A stretch of 64,000 bases of DNA from the NCBI GenBank assembly GCA_029931535.1, contig JAQPZY010001692.1, positions 1,589,001-1,653,000 on the forward strand, in the 5' to 3' direction. The stretch is from Margaritifera margaritifera. Lineage: Eukaryota > Mollusca > Bivalvia > Unionida > Margaritiferidae. The notes beneath the pieces were generated by a model that saw nothing but the letters and a program-made list of their open reading frames with translations, was not told where the DNA came from and ran no database searches. The position numbers were made by a program, and so were the translations under genes. Positions 27,640 through 38,540 of this stretch are shown here, piece by piece (position 1 is the first letter of the stretch; every line of letters starts with the position of its first letter).

Positions 27640-28221
27640 TTAGCAGAAATCTGTCTTAACAATGTTATTATCTCCTGATCCGCTGTCATTATTATCTACA
27701 CAGATTCTAAATAACCGGCACGCGTCATGATAAACAGCACTGATTGCATTAAACTCATCATCTGATATAACTCCATCGTTTAAACTTTTTGATATTAGCG
27801 ATGACATCTGCGCATGTGCATTCGTTGCATTTGATAGTAGCGTTGTATATTCGTGTAGTTTATTAACAGCATAGGTTGACAGTCGCTTTGCAATAATATT
27901 AAGAACACCAAATACGCCGACGAAAATAGTAACGCCAATTCCGATGGCGGGGGCGGCGATTGAGATCGCTGACAACGTACCGATTAACGTCATTGTTCCA
28001 GCAACCACTGCGGATACCGCGTAAGCCACATTATCGATAACAACGATACGTCTACTATACTTCTTTTGTTTTATCATGTAACCGTCGATGATATTTTTCA
28101 ATGATGCCTGCCATGCACTTACTTGATTATACCTGTAAAATTGTGTACGATCATCCAGATCAAACTTGTGGCCGTTATGTGCACGCATATTGCGATCTCG
28201 ATCGCCTCCCTGGACATTCAA
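27640..28221 (-). CDS. Two-TM helical membrane protein (SLATT-like layout)
   Basis: 193 residues. N-terminal basic and polar part with FYRYNQVSAWQASLK and KQKKYSRR, two adjacent hydrophobic helices at about 62-85 and 87-110, then KRLSTYAVNKLHEYTTLLSN and an acidic tail. Layout and position of charges match element 1's 14,581-15,078 protein. Role unknown: a membrane effector or virion membrane protein are both possible. It lies between fiber and penton-like genes. Confidence 0.62.
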   Translation of the reverse strand: MNVQGGDRDRNMRAHNGHKFDLDDRTQFYRYNQVSAWQASLKNIIDGYMIKQKKYSRRIVVIDNVAYAVSAVVAGTMTLIGTLSAISIAAPAIGIGVTIFVGVFGVLNIIAKRLSTYAVNKLHEYTTLLSNATNAHAQMSSLISKSLNDGVISDDEFNAISAVYHDACRLFRICVDNNDSGSGDNNIVKTDFC

Positions 28222-28288
28222 CGATGGAATTTTATACTAACACAAATCTGTCTAAGACGAATTTGAATTTTCCAGAGGAAAATCGGAT

Positions 28289-29251
28289 TCAGATAATTAA
28301 TTGTGGTGTTCCTGCAACGAATTCCAAACACCACCAGTACAACGCTGCGTTTAAATCGTTATCTTCTGGATCCAATATAAATATTTCCTCGGCGGTTTGA
28401 TTTAGCACAATTGACACTGATTCCGGAAATGTATCGGTTGAATGACGCCATGGGTATGTAGTAAATATACTAAATTTCGCAGCGCTAAACACTGAGAGCC
28501 TGTACACGCCAGTATCTTCTGCGGTATGTTTGATAGTGTTATTTTGTTTTGACCATGTTGCTGATCCAGATTTTACTATATGTACACGGAAGGGACGTTC
28601 GCGTTCTGTTCTCTCTTGTAATTTGTTGATAGTTTCCACGTTTGCTTTGATTTTGGCAAGATCACTATAAATATCAACTAGCTTTACGTTGACCACCCTG
28701 GGATTTCCAAAGAAATCCTCAGTGACTTTATTTATGTTTCTGCGAAAATTAATAAATATTCCTAAGTGACTATCATACTCGGCTCGCAACTCGTCTAGTG
28801 TGGTGCTAAGACTGGAATCATGTTCATCTACGTATTTCTTCGTTGCAGCGTTATCGTCTGATTCTGGTTCTCTCAGAAGAACAATATGATTTCCGTTCAT
28901 GTTGAGTTCACCCGTCATTGTATCACAGGTTTTAGCAACGCAGAGTTCTCGCACTCCGTTGATCTGACCTCTGATCGTTGTGATTGATATACTGGAGTCT
29001 CTAATTCTTCCGGCATCAGTAAATACAGGTATGTTGTCTGCGACAGCACCTAAAACCCGTCGGATAATATCAACCCACCTGATATTACTCGTCTTTAACC
29101 GCCCATGTTGATCCTGAAAAACAACTTCATCCCGGTCGACCCCGGTCAAGTTCATAAGATCATCAAGCTCGTCGCGAGTCACGTATTTTGATAAATCATC
29201 AGTGGTTTGTGGACCTGGTCTGCGTTTGGATCTTCCGTACATATCAACCAT
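28289..29251 (-). CDS. Fiber / receptor-binding spike
   Basis: 320 residues, intact. A basic start, a collagen-free shaft with one clear repeat (KTCDTMTGELNMNGNHI, then NAATKKYVDEH), a coiled-coil region (about 145-205) and a C-terminal beta-rich head (DTGVYRLSVFSAAKFSIF, WWCLEFVAG) resembling C1q/TNF-like trimer heads. It has one shaft repeat where element 1 has about seven, and an unrelated head. Its ATG overlaps the protease stop as TAATG. Confidence 0.72.
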   Translation of the reverse strand: MVDMYGRSKRRPGPQTTDDLSKYVTRDELDDLMNLTGVDRDEVVFQDQHGRLKTSNIRWVDIIRRVLGAVADNIPVFTDAGRIRDSSISITTIRGQINGVRELCVAKTCDTMTGELNMNGNHIVLLREPESDDNAATKKYVDEHDSSLSTTLDELRAEYDSHLGIFINFRRNINKVTEDFFGNPRVVNVKLVDIYSDLAKIKANVETINKLQERTERERPFRVHIVKSGSATWSKQNNTIKHTAEDTGVYRLSVFSAAKFSIFTTYPWRHSTDTFPESVSIVLNQTAEEIFILDPEDNDLNAALYWWCLEFVAGTPQLII

Positions 29252-29697
29252 TATAAACCTGAGCGTGTTTCTAACAGTCGCGCATGGTTGACTTTACCGG
29301 CCGTATATTCATGTATGATTTTATGTAGCGGTGGTGAACGAGATAGCTGACTACGAGACTTTGATATTGCTTCAAGAACAGCAAGTACTTCGGGACCACA
29401 AATTGGTAAATCTGTTGTTGTTTGTGTCGGTAAGATTGAATACCACGGAACACGCGGATGAATGTATTTCAAAAATTCTACTGGTGGTGCTAGCCCATAT
29501 GAATCAAAATAGATAACACTATGTGGATCAATCGCATAAGCAACCCAGTGAGTACCTGGACCACTCATGGAATTAAGATTAATGATACCAGTTTCAACGT
29601 TGTTTGGTCGCCTTGGTAGTTGATCTCGCATGAAAACACCTCTGAAATTTTTAATATTTAATTGTTGTACAGCATCAAGTAAATCAAAATTAGACAT
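29251..29697 (-). CDS. Adenain-like cysteine protease (PRO)
   Basis: 148 residues, intact. Catalytic triad visible: His50 in GTHWV, Asp65 in YFDSYG, Cys100 in LPICGPEV. Shorter than adenovirus protease (about 200) but of usual Polinton length. It should cleave capsid precursors; the LPGT and GG-rich peptides of neighbouring genes may be substrates, by inference. Start follows the pX-like stop by five bases. Confidence 0.85.
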   Translation of the reverse strand: MSNFDLLDAVQQLNIKNFRGVFMRDQLPRRPNNVETGIINLNSMSGPGTHWVAYAIDPHSVIYFDSYGLAPPVEFLKYIHPRVPWYSILPTQTTTDLPICGPEVLAVLEAISKSRSQLSRSPPLHKIIHEYTAGKVNHARLLETRSGL

Positions 29698-29702
29698 AGG
29701 AA

Positions 29703-30170
29703 TTATGTTCCTGGTAATCTTAGACCCAGACCACTTATGGTCCGCCCTAGATAGGTTCCTGGTAATCTTAGACCCAGACCACTTATGGTCCGCATTTTTT
29801 TTTGTGTGGATCTTTTTGAACGCCGGCGTCCGTGGTCATTGCGTCGTATTCCATGACCTGTTGCCTTTTTTAGTGCCATTCCAGCAGCTGTCCCAACAGC
29901 GCCAAGTGCGGCTGCTTTTGCAACAGCTGGGGCTGCAGCTGCGATTAATGCTGGTATAGCTGCAAGAAGTGGAAATATACCACCGATTGCTGACATATCG
30001 TTAATAGCAGCTGCGGAGAGATCAAGTCGTATACCTTTTTTTGATTTCTTAGCGTCGTTGAAACGTTTCATCTGACGTTCAGTCAATGATAGTTTATTTG
30101 GGCCGGTGTCTGCGGCCGTTGATTTCAGCAATATCGTTGTTCCGCATTTATGTTTTGCCGCAGATTGCAA
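29703..30170 (-). CDS. pX/mu-like basic, hydrophobic capsid peptide
   Basis: 155 residues: basic N-terminus (LTERQMKRFNDAKKSKKG), an Ala-rich hydrophobic stretch at about 60-105 (IGGIFPLLAAIPALIAAAA), an Arg/Lys-rich segment (RRNDHGRRRSKRSTQKK), and two tandem copies of TISGLGLRLPGT. The tandem copies come from a DNA duplication at about 29,703-29,795. Same plan as the pX-like gene of element 1. Confidence 0.65.
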   Translation of the reverse strand: MQSAAKHKCGTTILLKSTAADTGPNKLSLTERQMKRFNDAKKSKKGIRLDLSAAAINDMSAIGGIFPLLAAIPALIAAAAPAVAKAAALGAVGTAAGMALKKATGHGIRRNDHGRRRSKRSTQKKMRTISGLGLRLPGTYLGRTISGLGLRLPGT

Positions 30171-30282
30171 TTTTTAAATCTGACCAGGTGTCAAAGTAAC
30201 ATTAACATGATGATATGACATTTATACGATATTATAAATTATCCAATTGAATTTGCTTGCAGATTTTTCGATGTATTTTTTT

Positions 30283-31679
30283 TTACATGTTCTCGACTGG
30301 AGCATCAACGACTCTCATTCGCCCGCCGACGCCTTCGAGTAGCATTGTTTTGTCTGATAGTATTACAGCAATGGCTCTGCAGGCAATATCAGCAGCTGGC
30401 AGTGCACCTACGCGAGCTCGGAAATGTATATCAACGACTGATTGTCTGAACAAGTCCAAATGTTCCAGTGAGAAGTAATAGATCGGATATAGCGTTGCAA
30501 AATCGCGCTGAGATATCTGCAAACCAGAATCAACATTCTGATCACGTCCCATAAATGTCATCAAACGATGATACGCACGTGCAACATGATTATTAACAAA
30601 ATCCAATAACACTTCTTCAGATGGTTCCTGATGTCCGTTTATTCTCAGAGAAACTTCGCTCACTTGGATATTGTCAAACACCATCGGGTTGTATGTCTGG
30701 GAATCAACTCGCCTGGAATCCTGAAAAGCTATGAATATATGCCGTGGTGCTGAAACTCCCTGTTGTGATGCGATCTGCCATGCGAAGGTACCAACAGTTG
30801 TACTCGTGATTGAGTCTGTGGTCATCGTCAGCCACGACAATGTTGATTTACCACCGCGATCCATGAATGAGAGCAGTCATTGTTCTTCGGTAATTGACGG
30901 TGTCATCGTTGGCATCCACAATGCGAGTCTTGTCAATGTTATTTTACCAGCATCAGCAGCAGCAGAACGCCATATTGCATCATTGTCAGCGCCCCTTCTC
31001 ACCAGTGCGATTGTATGTTTGGCTCCGAATATAACCTTTCTGACATTCCTACAGAAACCGAAGATTGCACAACTAAATCTCCCATCAGCGTTAATTTGAT
31101 TTTTACGTGCTGCGAATCCTAAGTTGAAATCTGGATTAGCATCCTTTAGTACCGAAAAAGCAGCCGCAGGTCTAGCTATCATTCCAGCTGGTTGCGGATC
31201 AGTAGCGGTAGCCTGTGGTACTTGTACCTTGAGAAATGACCTATGATCTGGGTGGTCAGTAATATCCTTTGCGAACATCATTGATGGACCAGCAGACCGT
31301 GAATAATCATCGCTGTATCTGGCCAACCCGATAATTGTTGTGGCAATGTCAATACTGTCGTGGCACACCTCGATCTCTCTACCGTCAATGATGTATCGTG
31401 CACTGTTGAATAATGCCATAATACCATTGTTAACAAACCCACATTGCACACCTGCTGCATATGCAGTATCATCTTGTTTCAAAAGTCTACCCTGAACTTC
31501 AATGAATGCCTCCGCGGGTAATGTAATTCAATTCTCCCGCGTTGGTTTGGTTCTCGTGCTTCGTAAGAATAATACTGATGGTCACGTACAGATTTGTCTT
31601 TGAGGATAGGTGCGTCCATGTCAAATGCAGGATCAGATATACGCTTGAACATTTTATTATAATCACAGTTGTCTAACAT
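30283..31679 (-). pseudogene. Major capsid protein, double jelly-roll (hexon-like)
   Basis: Starts at 31,679. A one-base frameshift near 31,550 and a TGA near 31,528 separate the N-terminus (DAPILKDKSVRDHQYY) from the body (AFIEVQGRLL, FNSARYIIDGREIE, FGFCRNVRKVIFGAKHTIAL). A TGA at 30,877-30,879, where Trp is expected, precedes the second jelly roll (APRHIFIAFQDSRR, RDFATLYPIYYF, GGRMRVV). All landmarks match element 1. Forms the capsid shell in the family. The start overlaps the pVI-like stop by seven bases. Confidence 0.85.
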
Positions 31680-32092
31680 CGACGACGAGTTAGACCACTA
31701 CCCGCTATCAAATTCGCAGTAACATTCTGAGATTCATCGTTAGAAATACTCGCATTTCCGGCTAATTCTTTCAATCGCGCATTTGAAACTTGGTTTATTA
31801 CTTTACTGACAGCTGCTGGCATTACCTCGGTGCTGGGTAGTTTTACCTGCGGTCTTCGTCGTATTAATCGTGTAAGTCTGTCTCTGATTGCTGAGAATGC
31901 TTTACCAGCAACATCACCAACAACGCCAATACCCTTATCACGAACAACATCGATAGCTTTCATTCCTAGTTGTTTTATAATCGGGATCGCTTTTGGAGCT
32001 ACCGTTCTAAATAGTCCTTGAACAACATCACCAAGTCCATCTCCGTAAGTAGCTTTATATACTGGCGATCGTGAGTTTATCACCCTAACCAT
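31673..32092 (-). CDS. pVI-like internal capsid protein
   Basis: 139 residues, intact. N-terminus with YGDGLGDVVQGLF, an amphipathic Ala/Val-rich helix region (KQLGMKAIDVVRDKG, AGKAFSAIRDRL), RRRP and a Ser/Asn-rich tail ending LTRRRC. Resembles the pVI-like membrane-lytic protein of adintoviruses by position next to MCP and by composition. It has no stop or frameshift. Confidence 0.6.
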   Translation of the reverse strand: MVRVINSRSPVYKATYGDGLGDVVQGLFRTVAPKAIPIIKQLGMKAIDVVRDKGIGVVGDVAGKAFSAIRDRLTRLIRRRPQVKLPSTEVMPAAVSKVINQVSNARLKELAGNASISNDESQNVTANLIAGSGLTRRRC

Positions 32093-32185
32093 GATTGGTC
32101 CACGTTGATCATGTTATTTTTTATTACCGCGGATCTAATTGTGACTACAGACTTACTCGTAATCGCTGTAGTAATCGTCAGTAAT

Positions 32186-33219
32186 TTAATCGATCAATAC
32201 CCGATAAACGTTAATATCCATGATACCACCTGTGAATAATCGCTGGCATATCGCAGCTGCTTCGTTAATAATTTCAGGGGAATTGTTGCCGGCTCGTCTT
32301 CCACCAATCAGAATTTCTAGTCGATCAACATCAGCAAGAACGTTATCGGGACAGAGTCGATGATCGCGATTATTGTCGTTGTCTAGAGGTTTTTGTTTCC
32401 TACGAGTTATATTGTAACCCTTTCCCTCCGTAGGATGTAATCTGTCAAATGTCAGATCGTAGTCTTCTTCTTCCTCAACATAAGGTGGCGGTTCGTCATG
32501 TGATTCTAACCGTGGTTCCGGATCAGACTGACGTTTTCTTGACCTAGCTTTTGTTTCTCTCTTTTTTCAGATCGAGTTTTTACGCCCGATTTTCTCCTTT
32601 CTTTTGCTGTTTTTTCAAGTTCACGCTCCCATTCCTCTTGTTTTGCTCTCCTCTCTTGTAATATTTTTGCTTCATATTCATCTACTGCTTTGGCGAAGAT
32701 GTTCAAATCCCTGATATTTTCCGGAGATCTAATTTGCTGAATACCAGATGAAACGCGATATACATCTTTAACCCAATCGGTAGATTTTAAAGATTTAACA
32801 TATTCGGGTTTTACATATTTGCCCCTATCACCCCACCCAAACGCAGCAATATCAATTATTTTGTTTGGATCCCTGATAGCGTCAATACCTTCCTCAGTAA
32901 ATTTATCCATTATGTTAATTTTACTTTTTGACGGTGGCTGAACTTCAGGTTGGGGTTGAAAATGACCAGCAATGTCGGCGGGTAATGTCTCAAGAGTTTT
33001 TCGTGTTGCCTCAGTTGCTGCAACAATTTTTTTGGTTGGTTCGACAATTGGTTTAAATAACTGCTCTGTACCCTCTGTAAATTCCACTTGAGCTTCCTGA
33101 CGTTGTTGTAGTTGCTGTTTGACAGAATCACGAACAGGAAGATATTTCTTAATCGCATCTAGTCGTTGTCGTGCCAGTTTAGCTGTATGAGATTCCATGG
33201 TTAGCGCAGAATCACTCAT
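32186..33219 (-). pseudogene. Polinton coiled structural protein of unknown role
   Basis: The frame from ATG 33,219 codes a charged helical protein (LARQRLDAIKKYLP, QRQEAQVEF, KSKINIMDKFTEEG) down to an A-run near 32,566, where one base shifts the frame. The other frame continues with a proline/acidic linker (PPPYVEEEEDYD) and the conserved C-terminal domain DRLEILIGGRRAGNNSPEI. Matches element 1's 7,259-9,176 gene. First leftward gene inside the right TIR. Function unknown. Confidence 0.65.
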
Positions 33220-33261
33220 TATTATTAATAAAATGCCGATTTCAATTACATATCTCATCGC

Positions 33262-33435
33262 TGAGTAATCCTACTAGGTTTACCTGCCCGCGCTGGGTGA
33301 GCTACTTGCCGGACCCCTGCTTTTTGATAGAAGTGTCGATTTCACAAATATCGACCATTTTTGATAGAAGTGTCGATTTCCCAAAATGAGGTCGCCCACA
33401 AAATTGGTCGGTTGCCCCCCCCCCCCCTTGCTGCT
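33262..33435 (-). repeat. Right terminal inverted repeat of element 2
   Basis: Reverse complement of 16,184-16,358, ending CCTTGCTGCT. Followed by the AGAGT duplication at 33,436-33,440. Confidence 0.95.
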
Positions 33436-33440
33436 AGAGT

Positions 33441-33560
33441 GCATGGGCGGTGGACGCCCCCAGTTTGAAGTGTGAGCGCCTGTACACCTATGACTTTATG
33501 GCTATTGCTACATCTTGGGCCTTTATTAATCGTCCTCTCTGGAGGATATCATGAAAACCA
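33441..33560 (+). pseudogene. Retrotransposon RNase H-region fragment, right half
   Basis: GCATGGGCGGTGGACGCC codes AWAVDA and continues with SLKCERLY and FINRPLW, the next conserved part after PVPDQS at 16,183. It completes the target gene of element 2 and shows no other gap at the insertion point. Confidence 0.72.
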
Positions 33561-34559
33561 CCTTTTCTTCATTCGACCTCCGTTCGATGGTGCACCAGAT
33601 CAAGGGCACTATGCACTAGGCCCGATGGTGTCAGCCCAGCAAGTTGTCAGCAAAGTCATCTTTCAGTCTGCAGTAGCATTCTACTGGAAATAGATGGTAA
33701 GTTCTCTCTGACAGGTGTTATGTTGGCCAACAGCCTCACTCTGCAGTGGTAAAGTCAGCAATGTAATACTAGCAGGTATATTGTATTACTGCTATTAAAG
33801 TGTAGTTTTTCTTTTTTTTTTTTTTTTTTTTGGGGGGGGGACTAATTTAAATTATGTAATATGTGTGCGTTATTATTATTGGATTCACTCCTCCCTCCCA
33901 TCTGATGTCCTTTAATCTTTGTCCAGGTTAAAGAAGGATGATGTTCCATATGAACTGAAGTGACTAAGGCACTGAACTGGCACTGTGTTGTTTTTGTTCT
34001 AGACCACCAAGTACGATCTACAGGAGGTAATTTTCACCTTGGACTAGTGACTATCAGCAGGAAAAGAGATAGCAATGTAATAATAACAGATAAGTATTAC
34101 ATAATTAAAATTACTTATACCCTGCAAAACTATATTTTTTATCCATCAACAGAGTTGGGCCTTTGTTGTTAACAAACACTGCTTTCATCAGTAGGACTAA
34201 TAGAATGAAATATACTGTATGGGTTGTGATAGTATCTGCTGTACCATCCCTGGCTAAAGGCATTTGGTATTTTGTCCACAATATGATGGAATCTCAACAA
34301 GTTTATGACAAAAAATAGGTAGTTAACTAGAGGAATTGTGAGCAATTTACTGATGTAAATATACCTCTACCCCTCCCACATCCCACCCTTACCTCATGAT
34401 GACAAATCTTTATCAAAAGGAAGTGCATTACTCCTCTGAAAATGGTGCGAGTACAATGTTTTGTAAATATGCATATCTTCTTATGATGACCATATGTTAC
34501 ACAGCAATCCACTAAAATCCAAAAAATTCTGTCATACATTGCATTCAGCTGTGAGTAAG
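33561..34559. other. Host noncoding DNA
   Basis: No gene recognised. Contains a T21-G9 homopolymer run near 33,809-33,840. Confidence 0.5.
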
Positions 34560-35130
34560 TTCTAAGTAAAAATGGGCAATAACTCTCACAAAAATCAAGG
34601 GAGCACAAAGATTTGTCAGTATGTGCATCTTTAGTTGATGATCATAATATTTGCTGAGTTTCACAGCAATCCATTAAAAAAAGACAACTGCAAGGTAAAC
34701 TGTGGGATTAGTTGTGCTAACAAGATTGTGTCACACACTGCATTAAGCTACAAGACAAAAAGGGCAATAACTCTAACAAGATTTTAAGTACTAGAGTGAT
34801 TTGTCAGTATGTGCATCTTCAGGTGGTGATCATAATATTTACCAAGTTTCATGACAATCCATCAAAAACTGCAGGACTAGTACTAACAAGATTGTGTCGT
34901 GCGCTGCATTAAGCTGCATGACAAAAAAGGCAATAATTCCAACAAAAATTGCAGGAGCAAAGCCATTTGTTAATATGTGCATCTTCATTTGGTGACCATA
35001 ACATTTACCAAGTTTCATGGCAATCCATCAGAAACTGCTGGAGTAGTTGCACTAACGAGATTGTGTCATACACTGTATTAAGCCACAAGACAAAAAGGGC
35101 ATTAACTCTAACAAACATTGTGGGAAAAAA
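34560..35130. repeat. Diverged tandem repeat, unit about 165-190 bp, about three copies
   Basis: Landmarks GGCAATAACTCTAACA, ATTTGTCAGTATGTGCATC, AAGTTTCATGACAATCCATC and ACAAGATTGTGTC occur in order in each copy. Confidence 0.8.
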
Positions 35131-35508
35131 GCGATTTGTCGATATGTGCATTTTACACAAAAACAAAAGGTTTTATAAAAAATCCTCGACACATACAATT
35201 CTCTGGAACATATACCTAGCAATATATTTACAAAAGTTAGTGTGAATATGTGGACAGAGGAATCTTCAACTTTTTTGTTTTAAATGTAAAATGTCTGAAA
35301 TGTAATTTTTGAACTCTTCTGTTCTTTGGAGAAAAAGTTTGTTGAATTACAATTCATTATGCTTGCATTTTTACAAGCTTTCAGAAAATGTTCACTTTTA
35401 TATACCTATCATATAAAGAGAAAAATCATAAAGCTTTAAAGACAAAATTGCCTCAAACCTTAAATCAGCCAAAATCAACGACCATTCTTACCTTGATGAT
35501 ATTTTAAG

Positions 35509-35539
<31 letters not shown>

Positions 35540-36357
35540 CTTCAATTTGTAAAGGAAGTGTTACATATAGAAGCAGCCAATTTATGGTAATCATCAGTTG
35601 ATTAATGTGTAGAGTTTCCTTCGAGTATATACCAGTAGTGTTGATGTGATGGGCAATTATTAAAATTGTGGTTTTAATTTAGCATAAAATAGAACATCAG
35701 ACAGATTTATATAAGCTACTTATATAAAGTAGAATAATTAGTAGTGAACATACTTTATGATCCCTTTGTGCAATTGAGCTGCTATTAGATCTTCTGATTA
35801 GAACTATTTGATTCACTTTTCATCAAGCACAACAAAATCATGTCTTGAAAATGGACCTATCATGTGATGAAATACTACATCACTGTGTATATAAAACTAA
35901 ACTATTGATTCAGAAAAAAATAAGATAAAAGCTGCTTTCAATTAATAATATATTTTTTAGTTTGAATATGTTTCATTGACCTGCTATTTAGATGTTGTTT
36001 AAAGTGTCTTCCAAAGCACAAAACTCATTTCTGCCGCTATCTTTTCACTCCCATCATTTTTCAACCCACAAAAAGAACAAGTGACCTCACTTTGCAGTTC
36101 ATGGGTTCATAACTGGAGCATCCATGGTGTTTTCTGTAAAGAAAACATCTGATGTCACATCAGCAACCATTTTGAATTTCATTCATGAAAATGGACCAAC
36201 CATGTGATGAAATATTACATCACTGTGTATAACAAAATTACACTATTGATTCATTAAAAAAAATAAGATTCAAAACCTGCTAAAAAATAAGATTCAAAAC
36301 CTGCTCTCAATTAATAATATATTTCTTAGTTTGAATATGTTTAACTGACCTGCTATT
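35131..36357. other. Host noncoding DNA with a (TA)n tract
   Basis: (TA)14 near 35,512-35,539. A segment around 35,840-36,000 is repeated around 36,186-36,350 (AATGGACCAACCATGTGATG, CTGACCTGCTATTTA). No gene seen. Confidence 0.6.
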
Positions 36358-36578
36358 TACCATATATCCTTACTCATAAATTGAGTTCAACTGCAAACAA
36401 CATACACCTTGATCTGCCATTGCATTATGTGCAGGCAGATCAGGGTCTATGTTGTTTGTTCTACTGATTACTCCTAATAAACTGCATAGACCCAGATCTG
36501 CCAGCGCATCATGGAACAGCAGATCTGGGTCTGTGCTGTTTGCAGTTGGACTAGACTTATAAACAAGTAAATATGGTA
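36358..36578. mobile_element. Cloverleaf-forming MITE, copy 1
   Basis: Terminal inverted arms of about 40 bp (TACCATAT... with CCAACTGCAAAC) enclose two separate palindromes: AACAACATA...GATCTGCC with its complement, and CTGCATAGACCCAGATCTG with its complement. Three other copies lie at 42,069, 48,038 and 49,041. No protein is coded. Confidence 0.75.
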
Positions 36579-37189
36579 ATCTATCTGTGTTCAGGAAAGT
36601 AAGATCATAGGCTGCATACTACTTGGCTGCACAAGTACTTTGTGCCATTTTGGTATTTGTTTTTTTAGAAAAATGGGAAAACCAATCCACTGCATACATG
36701 AGGTATTTTATGTCTTGATAGAAAAAGCTGAAATGCTCAGATTGCATGGGTTCAATCTCTGAAATTACTATAGAACATTTAAGGCCACATTTATCTTCTC
36801 CTTCTATTCTCCGATTAGCATCATACCATTTAATACAATCAGTTCATTCCTAAATGTCACACGACTGTGACTGTTACATACAGGATACATTTTTACTTCC
36901 TATTTGGTTTACTCAGTTCTTATCATTGAATCAAACTCGTAATTACTGGGTATTATAAATATAGAATTTCTTAAAATTCACCTCAGAAAATGGGAATAGC
37001 TGAAAAAATTGTGTTCATCATATAACTTAGAAAAGTCAAAGTGTTGTAAGCCCAACTTTTGGGTACAAAGTTTTGGTAGTTTTGAGTTTTCTGAGGTTTT
37101 AAACACAATTTTAAGTGAATAACAAGAGTACCTTCAACAGTACAGCGTATGTCTGCCAAGTATTTAATAGTCCTCTATGTAGGCACTAG

Positions 37190-38540
37190 AAGACATGGAT
37201 GACACTGGATATTATTGACCATCAAGTCCCAGTGATCTTGATATTTGGTCAAGGTATGTGGTCCTGAACTAAACTTACTGTGCAGAAACTATTGTTTTCT
37301 TATTAGACTCACCATGACCTTGACTTCTAACCTTTAGACCCCAAAATCAATAGGATTCTTTCTAACCCGAAGTGCAAGCTATCCACAAAGATTAGTCAAG
37401 GAATGTACTCTTGAACAGAAGTTATTCAGCAAAGCCCACTTTTCTTTGAGTCACAATGACCTTGACCTTTTAACCCCCAATTCAATAGGCCTTTTCCTTA
37501 CCTAAAGTGCAAGCACTTCATAAATTTTGGTCAAGGAATGCAGTCTCAAACTAAAATTATGCAAAAAAATTGTTCTTATTTCATTTAGTGACTTTGAACT
37601 TTGACCATTAGACCACCAAATCAATAGGCTTCTTTCTTACCCAAAGTGTAAGCCATCCACAAAATTTGGTGAAGGTACATCATTGAGAACTGAAATTTAT
37701 TGTGCAGAAACCATTTTTCAGCCAGTGACCTTGATCTTTTATCTTTTGACCTCGGACTCAATACTGAATAGGCTTCTACCCTTCCCTAAGTGCTAGCCAT
37801 TCACAAAATTTAGTCCAGGTCTGTGATTTAGAATTATAGTTATTGTGCTGACACCATTTTTCTTCTTTCAGTCACAGTGACCTTGACCTTTTGATCCCAA
37901 AATCGATAAGCTTTTTCCTTACCCTAATTGCAAGCCATCCACAATGTTTGGTCAAGGAACATACTTTAAAATTAAAGTTATTTTGCAAAAACCATTTTAC
38001 TTTGAGTCATAATGACTTTGACCTTTAACCTTTTGACCCCCAAATCAATAGGCCTCCTCTTCCTTACCTTAAGTGCAAGTTCTCTAAAATCTTGGACAAA
38101 ACCAATAGCCATCCAAAAAATTTGGTGAAGTTGCATAGTTAAAACTTAAATTTGTTTGCTGAAGCCATTTTTTTAATTATAGTGACCTGGACCTTTAACC
38201 TGTTGACCTCAAAATTAGTAGACTTCTACTTTACTCCAAGTGCATTGCATCCACAAAGTTTAGTCTAGGTCTGTGATGTAGTACCTGGGTTATTGTGTGG
38301 AAACTAGGTTTCTTTTAGTTAGTGACCATAACCTTTCTCCTTTTGACCCAAAAATTTATAGGGGTCTTCCTTACCCCAAGTGTAAGCCATTGACACAGTT
38401 TGGTCCAGGTCTAATATGTAGAACTAATGTTATTGTGCAGAAATCATCTTTCTTCTTTCAGTCACAATGAACTTGATTTTTGATCCTGAAATTGGTAGAC
38501 TTCTTCCTTACCACAAATGGAAGCTATTTGCAATGTTTGG
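37190..38540. repeat. Diverged tandem repeat, unit about 140-150 bp, about nine copies
   Basis: The core GTGACCTTGACCTTTTGACC recurs near 37,315, 37,447, 37,590, 37,730, 37,878, 38,010, 38,170, 38,325 and 38,466, with AAATCAATAGGCTTCTTCC and AAGTGCAAGCCATCCACAAA between. Of a kind widespread in mollusc genomes, from memory. Confidence 0.88.

Larger units (their letters stand above)
16184..33435. mobile_element. Polinton/Maverick (adintovirus-like) element 2, complete, 17,252 bp
   Basis: Bounded by inverted terminal repeats of about 175 bp that begin AGCAGCA plus a G-run, and by a 5-bp direct repeat AGAGT (16,179-16,183 and 33,436-33,440). Without the element and one AGAGT the retrotransposon coding sequence is continuous. 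It contains integrase, polymerase-helicase-HNH, ATPase, protease, MCP, penton-like and fiber genes. A later Harbinger transposon sits inside it. Several core genes have stops or frameshifts, so it cannot be autonomous now. Confidence 0.93.

Noticed and set aside
17975..31530. TGA read as tryptophan (alternative genetic code), suggested by TGA at Trp-like sites in integrase and MCP
   Set aside because: TGG is used normally, other stops are TAA and TAG, frameshifts are also present, and host exons use the standard code. Decay explains all.
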